A stretch of 64,000 bases of DNA, from NCBI GenBank assembly GCA_001828855.1, contig MHZT01000040.1:62001-126000 (forward strand). Reading direction: 5' to 3'. The position numbers were made by a program, and so were the translations under genes. Positions 37,725 through 47,235 of this stretch are shown one piece after another. The number at the start of each line of letters is the position of its first letter. Positions within the stretch are counted from its first letter, which is position 1. This DNA is from Rhodobacterales bacterium RIFCSPHIGHO2_02_FULL_62_130 (GTDB taxonomy: Bacteria > Pseudomonadota > Alphaproteobacteria > Rhodobacterales > Rhodobacteraceae). A model generated the notes under the pieces. That model did no database searches. It saw nothing but the letters and a program-made list of their open reading frames with translations, and had not been told where the DNA came from.

Positions 37725-39629
37725 TTATTGGCGGGCCTTTAGCAGAGATCGCATGGCAACGCGCAGCGGTGCGATGCGGTCCGCGCGGTGAGGGGAAGGG
37801 CGGTGGATTGCCACGGCGATTTCCAGTGCGGCAATTGCCAGCGGCACCACACCTTTCGCGGCGATATACCGTTGCTCCCATCGCGGGGCGAAGGCGGATT
37901 TGAATTGGGTCAACCCGGTGCTGCGGCCCGTCAAGCGAACGGCCATGCGTTTCTTCCAGCCGGTCAGACCCAGATCAGGCTGCGGAACAGCCGCAAGGGA
38001 CAGGCGCGACACCCCCTCGGCGCGGGCATGTTCAAGAGCGTGACAAATCAGCGCGTAGATCGTTCCATCGGTGCAACGCTCGACCACGCGCAGCAAATCC
38101 AGTGTCCATTCGTCACGGGCTGCGTGAAAGGTCACAAAGGCGCACAACTCACCCGTATCGGTATAGGCCGTGAACACGCGCTGGCCCGTCACGTAATCCA
38201 CACTCCAGCGGCCCATGGAAAAGCCCCGCTCTTGGTGGTTGGCGTTGCACCATGCCTGTGCCACCCGTTCCATGGCCGCGACCGGCAGGGCGGTCGCCAT
38301 CTGCACCGTAATCCCGCCCTTGCGGGCATGGGCAAGCTTGCGCCGCAACCGCGCCCGCTCTGCTCCGGCAAGGCTGAAGGTTTGCGGATCAAGCACGGCT
38401 TCTTTGGCGACAGGCAGCACGGTCCACCCCTGTGCGCGGGCGGCGGCGGCCAGACGTGGCGTAGCTTTGTAAAGGCATGGCAGTCTTGCCTCATCGCGGG
38501 CAAGTCGGGTCAGCCTGCCAAGCGCAGTTGCAAGCTGCTGTGCCGACGCGCCCCTTGTCAAAGGTGCGCCAAACATAACGCGGACATGCGCCAGAGCGCC
38601 CGACAGCCAAAGCGCCGAACTGTCCCGCAACGCGATCAGGTGCAACTCTTGTTGGCGCACCAATTGCGCTTCGGCACAGGGCAGGGCGCGCAATGCAGGC
38701 TCTGTCAGCCAGCGGGTCAGGGCGACAGGAGCGATGGGAGGCTTTGATTTTACACGCGGTGCGACCAAGGCCCAAATCGCCCCTAAAATCGCCGGAAGTG
38801 CATAGGCGATAGCCCGAAAGGCGATGATTCCGGCAAGCAGACCGCTGCCCTCGATCTCGGGGGATTGGGTCAGCAAGGTTGCCTCGAAAGGGCCGGCACC
38901 ACCCGGACTACCCGAGGCAAGGCCGATGCCCAAAGCGATGAAAAACACGGGCAAAAGATCAAGAAACCCATAGCTGCTGTGCTGTGGCAACAAGATCCAC
39001 AGCGTGGCCCCAAGGGCCGTAACATCCAGACCAAGCCAGAACAGGAAACGTGCCATCACGATCAGGTTCGGCTTGCGCCGCCCGAACAAAAGCGGTCGGG
39101 GCCAGAGTGCCAACCCTGTTGCCCCGATCCCAATCAAAGCCAGCAACAGCCGCGCCCAGCCCTGATATGGCATGGCCGGCATAACCGCAAAGCAGGCAAG
39201 CGCCAGCAAACCCAATCCGGTGAAAAACCCGATCGCCATGCCTAAAGAGATTGCAAAGGATTGTCCCAGACTTAGCCCCGGCACCAGTTTGCGCCGGATG
39301 ATCGCCCCGACCAGCGGCCCGAAGCCCGCGGTTTGCGATACCGCCGCTGCCGCAACCGCCGCTTTGCCGCCTGCCGCAGGGGCAATATCCAGTCCCAGAT
39401 GCTGCACCACCGCCCGTTCTTGCCCTGCGACGGCAAAAAAGGCCAAGGCGACAGCCACAAGCGCGCCCGTCACCTGTCCTGCCGACAGGTCAGCCAGACT
39501 GTCCAGAATGGCCTGCCCGCTAAAATCGTCCAATCGCCCCGAGAGGGCATAGCCTGACGCAACAAGGACGGCTGCGACAATAAAGGCGTTTGGCGCAAAG
39601 CGGCCAAAGTCAAGCGCGTTGATTTTCAG
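37725..39629 (-). CDS. mprF: MprF-like flippase/aminoacyl-PG synthase (DUF2156 C-terminus); start probably CTG at 39629, not TTG at 39533
   Basis: N-terminal membrane domain (KAAVAAAAVSQTAGFGPLVGAIIRRKLVPGLSLGQSFAISLGMAIGFFTGLGLL) and C-terminal VARARGW..., VYYVTGQ/TAYTDTGELCAFVTFH, DGTIYALICHALEHARAEGVSRLSLAAVP. Confidence 0.82.
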   Translation of the reverse strand: MKINALDFGRFAPNAFIVAAVLVASGYALSGRLDDFSGQAILDSLADLSAGQVTGALVAVALAFFAVAGQERAVVQHLGLDIAPAAGGKAAVAAAAVSQTAGFGPLVGAIIRRKLVPGLSLGQSFAISLGMAIGFFTGLGLLALACFAVMPAMPYQGWARLLLALIGIGATGLALWPRPLLFGRRKPNLIVMARFLFWLGLDVTALGATLWILLPQHSSYGFLDLLPVFFIALGIGLASGSPGGAGPFEATLLTQSPEIEGSGLLAGIIAFRAIAYALPAILGAIWALVAPRVKSKPPIAPVALTRWLTEPALRALPCAEAQLVRQQELHLIALRDSSALWLSGALAHVRVMFGAPLTRGASAQQLATALGRLTRLARDEARLPCLYKATPRLAAAARAQGWTVLPVAKEAVLDPQTFSLAGAERARLRRKLAHARKGGITVQMATALPVAAMERVAQAWCNANHQERGFSMGRWSVDYVTGQRVFTAYTDTGELCAFVTFHAARDEWTLDLLRVVERCTDGTIYALICHALEHARAEGVSRLSLAAVPQPDLGLTGWKKRMAVRLTGRSTGLTQFKSAFAPRWEQRYIAAKGVVPLAIAALEIAVAIHRPSPHRADRIAPLRVAMRSLLKARQ

Positions 39630-39781
39630 GGGATATTCCTCTGCATCCGGTCTTTGGTATGCAGAACGGCCCCTGCACCGCCCCAGTTTAGCGACCTGTC
39701 CTTAAGAGGAAGCAAACACGCCAAAAGAACAGCACCGCCAGCCGCATGCGGCCTTGGGCGCAGGTGTCTTGGGCCGGAGGA

Positions 39782-40693
39782 TCACCGCTCGAACGGTTGT
39801 CCCAATGAGGCGATGGTGTTCAACCGCATCCGACGGCGGTTCGACGAGATCACCGCCAGCATCAGGATCGTTACGGCATAGGGGATACTGGCCAGCACTT
39901 GCGACGGCAGGCCGATGCCTGCGGCCTGGGCTGCCAACTCGCCCAAGGACAGCGCCCCGAACAGCAGCGCGCCAAACACCACGCGGCCCGTTTGCCATGT
40001 GCCGAATACCACCAGCGCAAGCGCGATCCAGCCGCGCCCCGCGATCATGCCATCGGCCCAAAGCGGGGTGTAAACGGTCGCGGCATAGGCCCCGGCAACC
40101 CCCGCCATCGCACCGCCAAAGCCAATCGCCGCACAGCGCACCCTTAGCACCGGAAAGCCGATGGCGCGGGCGGCATGCGGGTTTTCGCCCACGGCGCGGA
40201 TGATCAGGCCCAGCTTGGAATGGTTCAGAACGCCCCAGATCGCGACTGCCAGAAGGGCGGTCAGCCAGACCACAATGTCCTGCGTAAAGAGTGGCCCCAC
40301 AAAGGGCAGATCCGACAGCAGCGGCAGCGACAGTTTTGGCAGGCCGGTGATGGTCAGGCTTTCGAACTTCTTTCCGATCAGGGACGAAAGCCCCAGCCCC
40401 AGCACCCCGATTGCCAGCCCCGCCGCCACCTGATTGGCGGCAAATCCCAACACCACAGCGGCAAACACCATCGACAGCGCTGCCCCGCCAAAGGCGGCCA
40501 CCGCAAAGCCCATAGCATGGCTGTCATAGCTGTAGACGGTGATAAAGGCCAAAGCCGCCCCCACCGCCATCAGCCCTTCCAGCCCAAGGTTCAGCACGCC
40601 GGATCGCTCCACGACCAACTCTCCTAACGCCGCCAGCAGCATCGGGGTCGCGGCGGCTAAAGTGCCTGCCAGAATGAAATCAAAGCCGTTCAT
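39782..40693 (-). CDS. BMP/nucleoside-type ABC transporter permease
   Basis: AATPMLLAALGELVVERSGVLNLGLEGLMAVGA is typical of this permease family; operonic. Confidence 0.92.
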   Translation of the reverse strand: MNGFDFILAGTLAAATPMLLAALGELVVERSGVLNLGLEGLMAVGAALAFITVYSYDSHAMGFAVAAFGGAALSMVFAAVVLGFAANQVAAGLAIGVLGLGLSSLIGKKFESLTITGLPKLSLPLLSDLPFVGPLFTQDIVVWLTALLAVAIWGVLNHSKLGLIIRAVGENPHAARAIGFPVLRVRCAAIGFGGAMAGVAGAYAATVYTPLWADGMIAGRGWIALALVVFGTWQTGRVVFGALLFGALSLGELAAQAAGIGLPSQVLASIPYAVTILMLAVISSNRRRMRLNTIASLGQPFER

Positions 40694-41769
40694 GGTATGG
40701 CCTTTTCATCGGGGCGGATCACTTGGATGCGGTGGCGGATCAACGTCAGCGCTGCCAGATAATAGACCAGCAGCAGCCCTTGGAACACGAACACCGCCGC
40801 CACCGGAAGATCAGCGGATACCATCGCATTGTCGCCCCCAATCGCCAGCGCCGACATCAGGAAGGCCGACACCACGATGCCCAAAGGGTTCAACCCGCCC
40901 AGATAGGCCACGATGATGGCCGAATAGCCGTAACCGCTGGTGACAGACCGCTGCAACTGACCCAGTGGGCCTGCCACCTCGGCAGCACCCGCCAGACCTG
41001 CGGCCAGCCCACCCAGCAACAGGCTGATCCAGATCGCGCGACGCTCGCTAAATCCTGCATAGCTGGCGGCGCGCGGCGCAAGGCCGCCCACCAGCAGTTG
41101 AAAGCCGGAAAAGCGATGCCGCATCAGCACATAGGCCAGAACGCTTGCCAGCAGCGCGATCAGGATCGACACATTCACCCGCGTTCCGGGCAGCAGGATC
41201 GGCAGCAGCGCCGCATCAGGAAACATCACGCTTTGCGGAAAGTTGAAGCCCATCGGGTCTTTCCACGGTCCCAAAAGCAGATAGTTCAGCACTTGGGTCG
41301 CAATCAGTGTCAGCATCAACGTCACAAGGATTTCATTGGCATTGAATCTGGTCCGCAACCCTGCCGCCAACCCTGCCCACACCATCCCGCCCAAGGCTCC
41401 CATGACCATCATCGCGGGCAGCATCAGCGGAACATCCCCCTGCGGATACCAGACCGGCAGGGCCGAGGCTGCAATCGCCCCGATCACCAACTGCCCTTCG
41501 GCCCCGATATTGAACACATTGGCCCGAAAGCCTATCGCCAGCCCTTGCGCGATCAGCAACAGCGGCGCGGTCTTCAGCAGCACTTCGGAAAAGGCATACC
41601 AGCTTAGGAACGGCTCCAGCAGCAGCGAATACAGCGCCTGTCCGGGGGCCTTGCCCAGCACCGCAAACAGCACAAGGCTGGACAGGATGGTCAGAGCCAG
41701 CGCGATGAAGGGCGCGGCAAACATCGCAGCGCGCGAGGCGCGGTCACGGCGGATCATGGTCAGCTTCAT
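40690..41769 (-). CDS. BMP/nucleoside-type ABC transporter permease
   Basis: LLKTAPLLLIAQGLAIGFRANVFNIGAEGQLVIGAI; ATGA overlaps on both sides. Confidence 0.92.
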   Translation of the reverse strand: MKLTMIRRDRASRAAMFAAPFIALALTILSSLVLFAVLGKAPGQALYSLLLEPFLSWYAFSEVLLKTAPLLLIAQGLAIGFRANVFNIGAEGQLVIGAIAASALPVWYPQGDVPLMLPAMMVMGALGGMVWAGLAAGLRTRFNANEILVTLMLTLIATQVLNYLLLGPWKDPMGFNFPQSVMFPDAALLPILLPGTRVNVSILIALLASVLAYVLMRHRFSGFQLLVGGLAPRAASYAGFSERRAIWISLLLGGLAAGLAGAAEVAGPLGQLQRSVTSGYGYSAIIVAYLGGLNPLGIVVSAFLMSALAIGGDNAMVSADLPVAAVFVFQGLLLVYYLAALTLIRHRIQVIRPDEKAIP

Positions 41770-43268
41770 GCCGAATGATCCCCTGCACCGATCATATAGG
41801 CCCCCACCTGTTCCACCGTGGTCGCCTGCGTCGTCAGACTGGGCGACAGCCGTCCCTGATGCAGTACATGCAGGCGGTCGCAGATTTCGAACAGCTCTTC
41901 AATTTCCTCGGAGATCACCAGAATAGCCGCCCCCTCGTTCCGCATCTGCACCAGACGCTGCCGGATATCGACAGCCGCCCCGATATCGACGCCCCATGTC
42001 GGCTGCGCCACCAGAAGCAGCTTGGGGTTCAGCATAATCTCGCGCCCCATGATGAATTTCTGCAGATTGCCGCCCGACAGCGCCCCGGCCTCGGCATCGG
42101 GGCCGATGGTGCGGACATCAAAGCGGGCGATGCAGGCGGTGGTATAGGCGCGCTCTGCCTCGCGCGAGATAAAGCCGCGCGTGACCAACCCACGCCCGTG
42201 CGCCGTCAGCAGGGCGTTGTCCGACAGGCTCATTTCCGGCACAGCGCCACGGCCAAGCCGGTCTTCTGGCACAAAGGCAAAGCCCATCTGCCGCCGCGCC
42301 GCCGCGCCCAAATCGCCGACGGGGCGGCCCATCATGCGGATACAATCGGCGTTGCCCGGCACAATCTCGCCCGAGACAAGTGCGGCCAACTCTTGCTGGC
42401 CATTGCCGGAAATGCCCGCGATTCCAACGATTTCTCCCGCCCGCAGCGTTAGCGACAGGTCGGCCAAAGACACCCCGAACGGATCGTCATTGGCGAAATC
42501 AAGGCCCACCAGTTCCAGCCGCGCCTCACCCACGCCATGCGGGGTGGGGTGCAGCGGCGGCGGCATCGGGCGGCCGATCATCAGGGTGGCCAGTTCCTTG
42601 GCACTATGCGCGGCAGGATCAACCCGCCCCGTCACCCGCCCCGCCCGCAGGATGGTGGCGGTGTCACACAGCTCTTTGATCTCTTCCAGTTTATGGCTGA
42701 TGAACAGGATCGACATGCCCTTGGCCTGCAGCGCCCGCAGCGTATCAAACAGCCGCGCCACGCTTTGCGGCGGCAGCACCGAGGTTGGCTCGTCCAGGAT
42801 CAGCAGTTCGGGGTTCAGCAACAAACAGCGGATGATCTCGACCCGCTGACGTTCGCCCACCGACAGCGAGTGGACCATCGCGGCAGGGTCAACCGCCAAT
42901 CCAAACTCGTCGCCCAAGGCCCTGATCCGGCGCGATAAGTCCGCCTGCGTCCCCGGCACGATCAGCGCGATGTTCTGCACCACCGACAGGGTTTCAAACA
43001 GCGAAAAATGCTGGAACACCATGCCGATGCCCAGCCGCCGCGCATCCGCAGGGCTGGTCAGCCGCACGGGCGCGCCTTTCCACAGGATTTCCCCTTCGTC
43101 AGGGGTTTCCACGCCATAAATCAGCTTCATCAACGTGGATTTGCCCGCGCCGTTTTCGCCCAAGATCGCGTGTATAGAGCCGGAATCGACGTTCAGATCG
43201 ATTCCGGCATTGGCTTGCACCCCGCCGTAGCGTTTCGAAGCCCCTTGAAGCGACAAAAGCGGGGTCAT
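41766..43268 (-). CDS. ABC transporter ATPase with two nucleotide-binding domains (nucleoside/BMP type)
   Basis: GENGAGKSTLMKLIYGVETPDEGEI, LSVGERQRVEIIRCLLLNPELLILDEPTSVLPP; second NBD ALSGGNLQKFIMGREI. Confidence 0.95.
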   Translation of the reverse strand: MTPLLSLQGASKRYGGVQANAGIDLNVDSGSIHAILGENGAGKSTLMKLIYGVETPDEGEILWKGAPVRLTSPADARRLGIGMVFQHFSLFETLSVVQNIALIVPGTQADLSRRIRALGDEFGLAVDPAAMVHSLSVGERQRVEIIRCLLLNPELLILDEPTSVLPPQSVARLFDTLRALQAKGMSILFISHKLEEIKELCDTATILRAGRVTGRVDPAAHSAKELATLMIGRPMPPPLHPTPHGVGEARLELVGLDFANDDPFGVSLADLSLTLRAGEIVGIAGISGNGQQELAALVSGEIVPGNADCIRMMGRPVGDLGAAARRQMGFAFVPEDRLGRGAVPEMSLSDNALLTAHGRGLVTRGFISREAERAYTTACIARFDVRTIGPDAEAGALSGGNLQKFIMGREIMLNPKLLLVAQPTWGVDIGAAVDIRQRLVQMRNEGAAILVISEEIEELFEICDRLHVLHQGRLSPSLTTQATTVEQVGAYMIGAGDHSA

Positions 43269-43274
43269 CGCGGC

Positions 43275-44366
43275 TTATTTCGGCAGCGGCGTGATGACGC
43301 CTTTCACATGCCAATCCATCGACAGGATCATGTCGTCGCCAAGGGTCACGCCTGCGGCCACAGCTTCACCGCCATCCTGATTGGTCAGCGGGCCGGTAAA
43401 GGGCGAGAAGCTGCCATCAAGGATCGTGGCCTGCACGGCGGTAATCTTTTCAACGATCTCGGCCGGAATATCGGGGTTCCAGTCGGCCACGAACACCACA
43501 TTGTCTGCCATACCCAGCCAAGCCGAGGTGCCGGTGAAGGTGCCCGCCAGATGCGCCGCAGCGCTCGCCTTGAAGAAGGGCGACCAATCGGTGCCGACCA
43601 CGCCCAGATATTTCGTCGGCGCATAGGCTTTCATCGACGAGTTCAGGTTGAACGCATAAACCCCCGCCTCCTCGGCCACCGCGATCACCGAAGGCGTGTC
43701 CTGCGCGTTCGAGAAGATCACATCCACACCCTGCGCCAGCAGCGCCTTGGCGGCCTCTTGCTCGGATGCCGGATCGAACCACGAGTTCACCCAGACCACC
43801 GACACTTCGATCGACGGGTCAACCGATTGTGCGCCAAGGGTAAAGGCGTTGATCGAAGTGATCAGTTCGGGAATCGCAAAGGCCCCGACGCAGCCCAGTT
43901 TCTTGGATTTCGACAGCGAGGCCGCCGCCATCCCCATCAGGTAGGTGCCCTGATAATAGCGCGCGCCAAAGGGCGAGAAGTTCGGAGCCACCTGATAGCC
44001 CGAGGCATGCAGGATTGCCACTTCGGGATGCGCCTTGGCCAGCTTCAGCCCGCCGTTCATATAGCCGAACGAGCCAAGGATCACCAAAGTGTTCCCGTCG
44101 GCCACGGTCTTGTTCATGATGCGGTCGGCGTCCGGCCCTTCGGGAATATTCTCCAGCAGCGTGATCTTCAGCCCGTCGCCGTAATCGGCCTTCAGCGCCT
44201 CGACGCCCGCCATCAGGGTGTGCGACCAGCCAACATCAGCGGCAGGGGACGGAACGATGAGGGCCACGTTCAGTGTCTCGCCGGCGGCAAAGGCGGGGAT
44301 CGGCAGCGCCAGCGCAGTGCTGGCCGCAAGCGAGGTTTTCAGGAAGGAACGGCGTGTCGTGGTCAT
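43275..44366 (-). CDS. BMP-family ABC substrate-binding protein
   Basis: Tat-like MTTTRRSFLKTSLAAS signal; GETLNVALIVPSPAADVGWSHTLMAGVEAL, GRMAAASLSKSKKLGCVGAF-type segment. Confidence 0.92.
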   Translation of the reverse strand: MTTTRRSFLKTSLAASTALALPIPAFAAGETLNVALIVPSPAADVGWSHTLMAGVEALKADYGDGLKITLLENIPEGPDADRIMNKTVADGNTLVILGSFGYMNGGLKLAKAHPEVAILHASGYQVAPNFSPFGARYYQGTYLMGMAAASLSKSKKLGCVGAFAIPELITSINAFTLGAQSVDPSIEVSVVWVNSWFDPASEQEAAKALLAQGVDVIFSNAQDTPSVIAVAEEAGVYAFNLNSSMKAYAPTKYLGVVGTDWSPFFKASAAAHLAGTFTGTSAWLGMADNVVFVADWNPDIPAEIVEKITAVQATILDGSFSPFTGPLTNQDGGEAVAAGVTLGDDMILSMDWHVKGVITPLPK

Positions 44367-44384
44367 GGCATGTCCTTTGCGGGT

Positions 44385-45755
44385 TCAGGTGTTCAGGTTC
44401 AAAAGCGAGGCTTCGGCGCGGGCAAACAGCGCGCCTTCGTCCAGTCCGGGGAAAGCCCCGTCGCGCCACACGATCCGCCCGTTGACCATGGTCATATCGA
44501 CAGCAGTGCCGACACCCACCTTTGGGATCAGGCTGGCCGGATCATGGCGGGTTCCGACATACTCAAGGCGGCGGGTGTCGATGGCGAACAGGTCGGCAGC
44601 CATGCCAACGCCCAACCGCCCGATATCGCTGCGTCCCAGCAGCGACGCGCCGCCTTCGGTGGCATAGCCCAGAAACGCCGCAGGGTCCGGCACGGGATGC
44701 TGGCGCGAAGATGCGACAAGACATTGCAGCATATAGGCCGAATGGACACAGTGCATCAGGTTGGAATTATCGTTCGACGCGGCCCCGTCCGCGCCCAAGC
44801 CCACCCGAACGCCAAGGGCGGCCATGGCCGGAATATCCGTAACCTCGGCCCCCACCAGATAGACGGGTTCGGGGCAATGCGACACGCCGGTGCCGGTTGC
44901 CGCAAGGCGGGCCAGTTCGGGATGCTTCAATTCCCAACAGTGGGCATACCAGACATCCGGCCCCGCAAAGCCCATCTCTTCCAGATACTGCACGGTGCGC
45001 CGCCCTGTGCGCGCCAACAAAACGGGGCTTTCGCCTTCACCCACATGGGTATGCAGCAACACCCCCTTGTCGCGCGCCAGTCGCAGCGATTCCGTGAAGG
45101 TTTCCTTGTAGCAGTTCACCGGCTGACAGGGGGCCAGCGCCACCTGCCGCATGCTGAAGGCACCTGCGTCGTGATAGCTGTCGATCAACCGTTCGCAATC
45201 GGCCAGAAAACCGTCAGTGGTCTCCAGCATCTCATCGGGAATGGTGCTGCCCTCGGATTTCGGCAGCGTATTGGTGCCGCGCCCCGCGTGAAAGCGGATG
45301 CCGAACAGGTCGGCGGCCTCGAACTGGCGATCCACGATGCGGGAACCGGCATGGCGGGGGAAGTTGTATTGGTGGTCAAAGGCGGTGGTGCAGCCGTGCT
45401 TTACCAACTCGGCCAAGGCGACCACGCTGGCGTTATAGAACTGATCCTCGGTCAGACGCGAGAAGATCGGATAAATCCGGTCCAGCCATTCGATCACCGA
45501 AAGCTTGGTCCAGTCCAGATCGGCGCGGTTGCGGACAAAGCATTGAAAGAAATGGTGATGCGTGTTGACCAGACCCGGATAGACGAACCAGCCAGTCGCG
45601 TCGATGATTTCAGTCCCCGCAGGCAATGGCCCCGCCGACAGGTTCGCGCCAATGGCCGCAATCGCCTTGCCCTCGATCAGCATATCCTGATCGCGCAGAA
45701 CGGGGGCACTGGCCGAGGTTACAATCGCCGCGCAGTTTTTCAGCAGATAGCCCAT
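44385..45755 (-). CDS. Amidohydrolase of the 8-oxoguanine deaminase/AtzB-like group
   Basis: VYPGLVNTHHHFFQCFVRNRADLDWTKLSVIEWLDRIYPIFSRL, LLHTHVGEGE, YAHCWEL, GLGADGAASNDNSNLM; start at 45755 gives a TGATG overlap with the GST. Confidence 0.88.
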   Translation of the reverse strand: MGYLLKNCAAIVTSASAPVLRDQDMLIEGKAIAAIGANLSAGPLPAGTEIIDATGWFVYPGLVNTHHHFFQCFVRNRADLDWTKLSVIEWLDRIYPIFSRLTEDQFYNASVVALAELVKHGCTTAFDHQYNFPRHAGSRIVDRQFEAADLFGIRFHAGRGTNTLPKSEGSTIPDEMLETTDGFLADCERLIDSYHDAGAFSMRQVALAPCQPVNCYKETFTESLRLARDKGVLLHTHVGEGESPVLLARTGRRTVQYLEEMGFAGPDVWYAHCWELKHPELARLAATGTGVSHCPEPVYLVGAEVTDIPAMAALGVRVGLGADGAASNDNSNLMHCVHSAYMLQCLVASSRQHPVPDPAAFLGYATEGGASLLGRSDIGRLGVGMAADLFAIDTRRLEYVGTRHDPASLIPKVGVGTAVDMTMVNGRIVWRDGAFPGLDEGALFARAEASLLNLNT

Positions 45756-46396
45756 CACACCGCCTCCGGCGCGGGTTTCAATTCGTGCAGCCGGTGGATG
45801 CCCGGCATTTCGATGAACCGCTCCAAAGACCGGATCGCCCGCATCCACAGCCGGATCGAAGGGTAATCGTCCAGCGCCACGCCGCCATCAGGGGCAAGCG
45901 CCACGTTGGGGAAGCAGGCAATGTCGGCAATGGTCGGACCGTCACCCACAAGGAATATCCGCCCCGCAAAGCGCGCTTCGGTCAGATGCGATTCCAGCTC
46001 GCGCAGGCAATCAACGCCCGCGCGGCGCACCGCCGCAATATCGACGGGATAGTGCAGCATGTCGTGCAGCCGCGCCATGCCAAGGCTGGCCCCCAGCCGC
46101 GCCGAGAACGCAAGCCACCCCTGCACCTGTGCCGCGTTCACCGCCCCGCTGCCCATCCAGCCACCTGCCTTTGTGGCCAGATAGACCAGCATCGCCGTGC
46201 TTTCCGTCAGCAGCAGATCGCCATCCACCAGCACAGGCAAGGTGCCTGCGGGGTTCAGATCGCGGAAGGATGCGGATTTGTGTTCGCGCCCCGGATGGAA
46301 ATCCACCGCCTGCAAATCCAGCCTTTCGCCCACAAGTGCCGCCATCAGCCGCACCTTGTAACAGCTTGCGCTTAATACATAATCATAAAGGATCAT
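45755..46396 (-). CDS. Glutathione S-transferase-like protein
   Basis: MILYDYVLSASCYKVRLMAALVG, NPAGTLPVLVDGDLLLTESTAMLVYLA, FLVGDGPTIADIACFPNVAL. Confidence 0.9.
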   Translation of the reverse strand: MILYDYVLSASCYKVRLMAALVGERLDLQAVDFHPGREHKSASFRDLNPAGTLPVLVDGDLLLTESTAMLVYLATKAGGWMGSGAVNAAQVQGWLAFSARLGASLGMARLHDMLHYPVDIAAVRRAGVDCLRELESHLTEARFAGRIFLVGDGPTIADIACFPNVALAPDGGVALDDYPSIRLWMRAIRSLERFIEMPGIHRLHELKPAPEAV

Positions 46397-47235
46397 GCCG
46401 CCACCATTTGCGCGCCATAGGTCAGGCCCTTGCGTTTCAGCCAGCGCCGGTAGGCCACCGAGGTAAGATCCGCCTGCGTCGGAATCTCCATCCCCGGATC
46501 AAGCGGCAACAGGCGTGGGATCTGGTTTTCAAGGATCGAGCGATCCTGCAGGAAGATCATCTGCTGAAACTGGATCAGATCGGCCATCGGCGTTTCGTCA
46601 TCAAACAGCGCCATCCACGGCCAGACATCGCACAGCTCTTCCGTCAAGGGCTGCACGAAAATCCCGATCACATCCCATTCGCCCGCCCGCGCCGGACAGG
46701 TTTTATAGAGAACCGAGGCCGTGGGCGCGGGAACCCGATACATATATTCGGTGACAATGCCGCCTTCCGCCGATTTCGCGGCCTGCGGTTGGTAGAAATG
46801 CACCTTGGTCGCCCAAACCTCGTCGCTGTCCTCGCGGATTTGCACCTCATAGCGGGCGACTTCGGTATGGGGTTCGGCCCCCAGAATATCGGTGTGAACA
46901 AAGGGGAAATGCGCGATGTCGAGAAAGTTCTCGACCGCGCGCAAGGGCGAGCATTTCACCCGAACCACGCCGCAATCGACCAGACGGCGGCCTTCCTGCG
47001 TTGCTTCGGGGATTGGGAACAAGGCATGCGCGGGCGTGCCAAGGCAGGCCCAGACATGGCCGTAAGCCACGGTTACCGCCAGATCGCCATCGGGGCCGGT
47101 CACGCGAATGCCAGCACTATCGCGGAACAGGGTGATCGGCTGACCCAGCAGCATCGTCTCGCGCCCCGGAGGCGGGCCAACCTGCGCGGCCATGCCCACT
47201 GGATACCATTCGTCCAGAACTGCCTGCGGTATCAT
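46393..47235 (-). CDS. Rieske-type oxygenase catalytic subunit lacking the [2Fe-2S] cluster ligands
   Basis: Mononuclear iron motif ENFLDIAHFPFVHTDILG (DxxH...H) present; N-terminal remnant DEWYPVGMAAQVGPPPGRETMLLGQPITLFRDSAG has no CxH...CxxH. Confidence 0.8.
   Translation of the reverse strand: MIPQAVLDEWYPVGMAAQVGPPPGRETMLLGQPITLFRDSAGIRVTGPDGDLAVTVAYGHVWACLGTPAHALFPIPEATQEGRRLVDCGVVRVKCSPLRAVENFLDIAHFPFVHTDILGAEPHTEVARYEVQIREDSDEVWATKVHFYQPQAAKSAEGGIVTEYMYRVPAPTASVLYKTCPARAGEWDVIGIFVQPLTEELCDVWPWMALFDDETPMADLIQFQQMIFLQDRSILENQIPRLLPLDPGMEIPTQADLTSVAYRRWLKRKGLTYGAQMVAA

Noticed and set aside
43008-45866. 952-aa plus-strand ORF
   Set aside because: Antisense to the strongly supported BMP-binding protein and amidohydrolase genes; composition (R/H/G/Q-rich) typical of antisense frames in GC-rich DNA.
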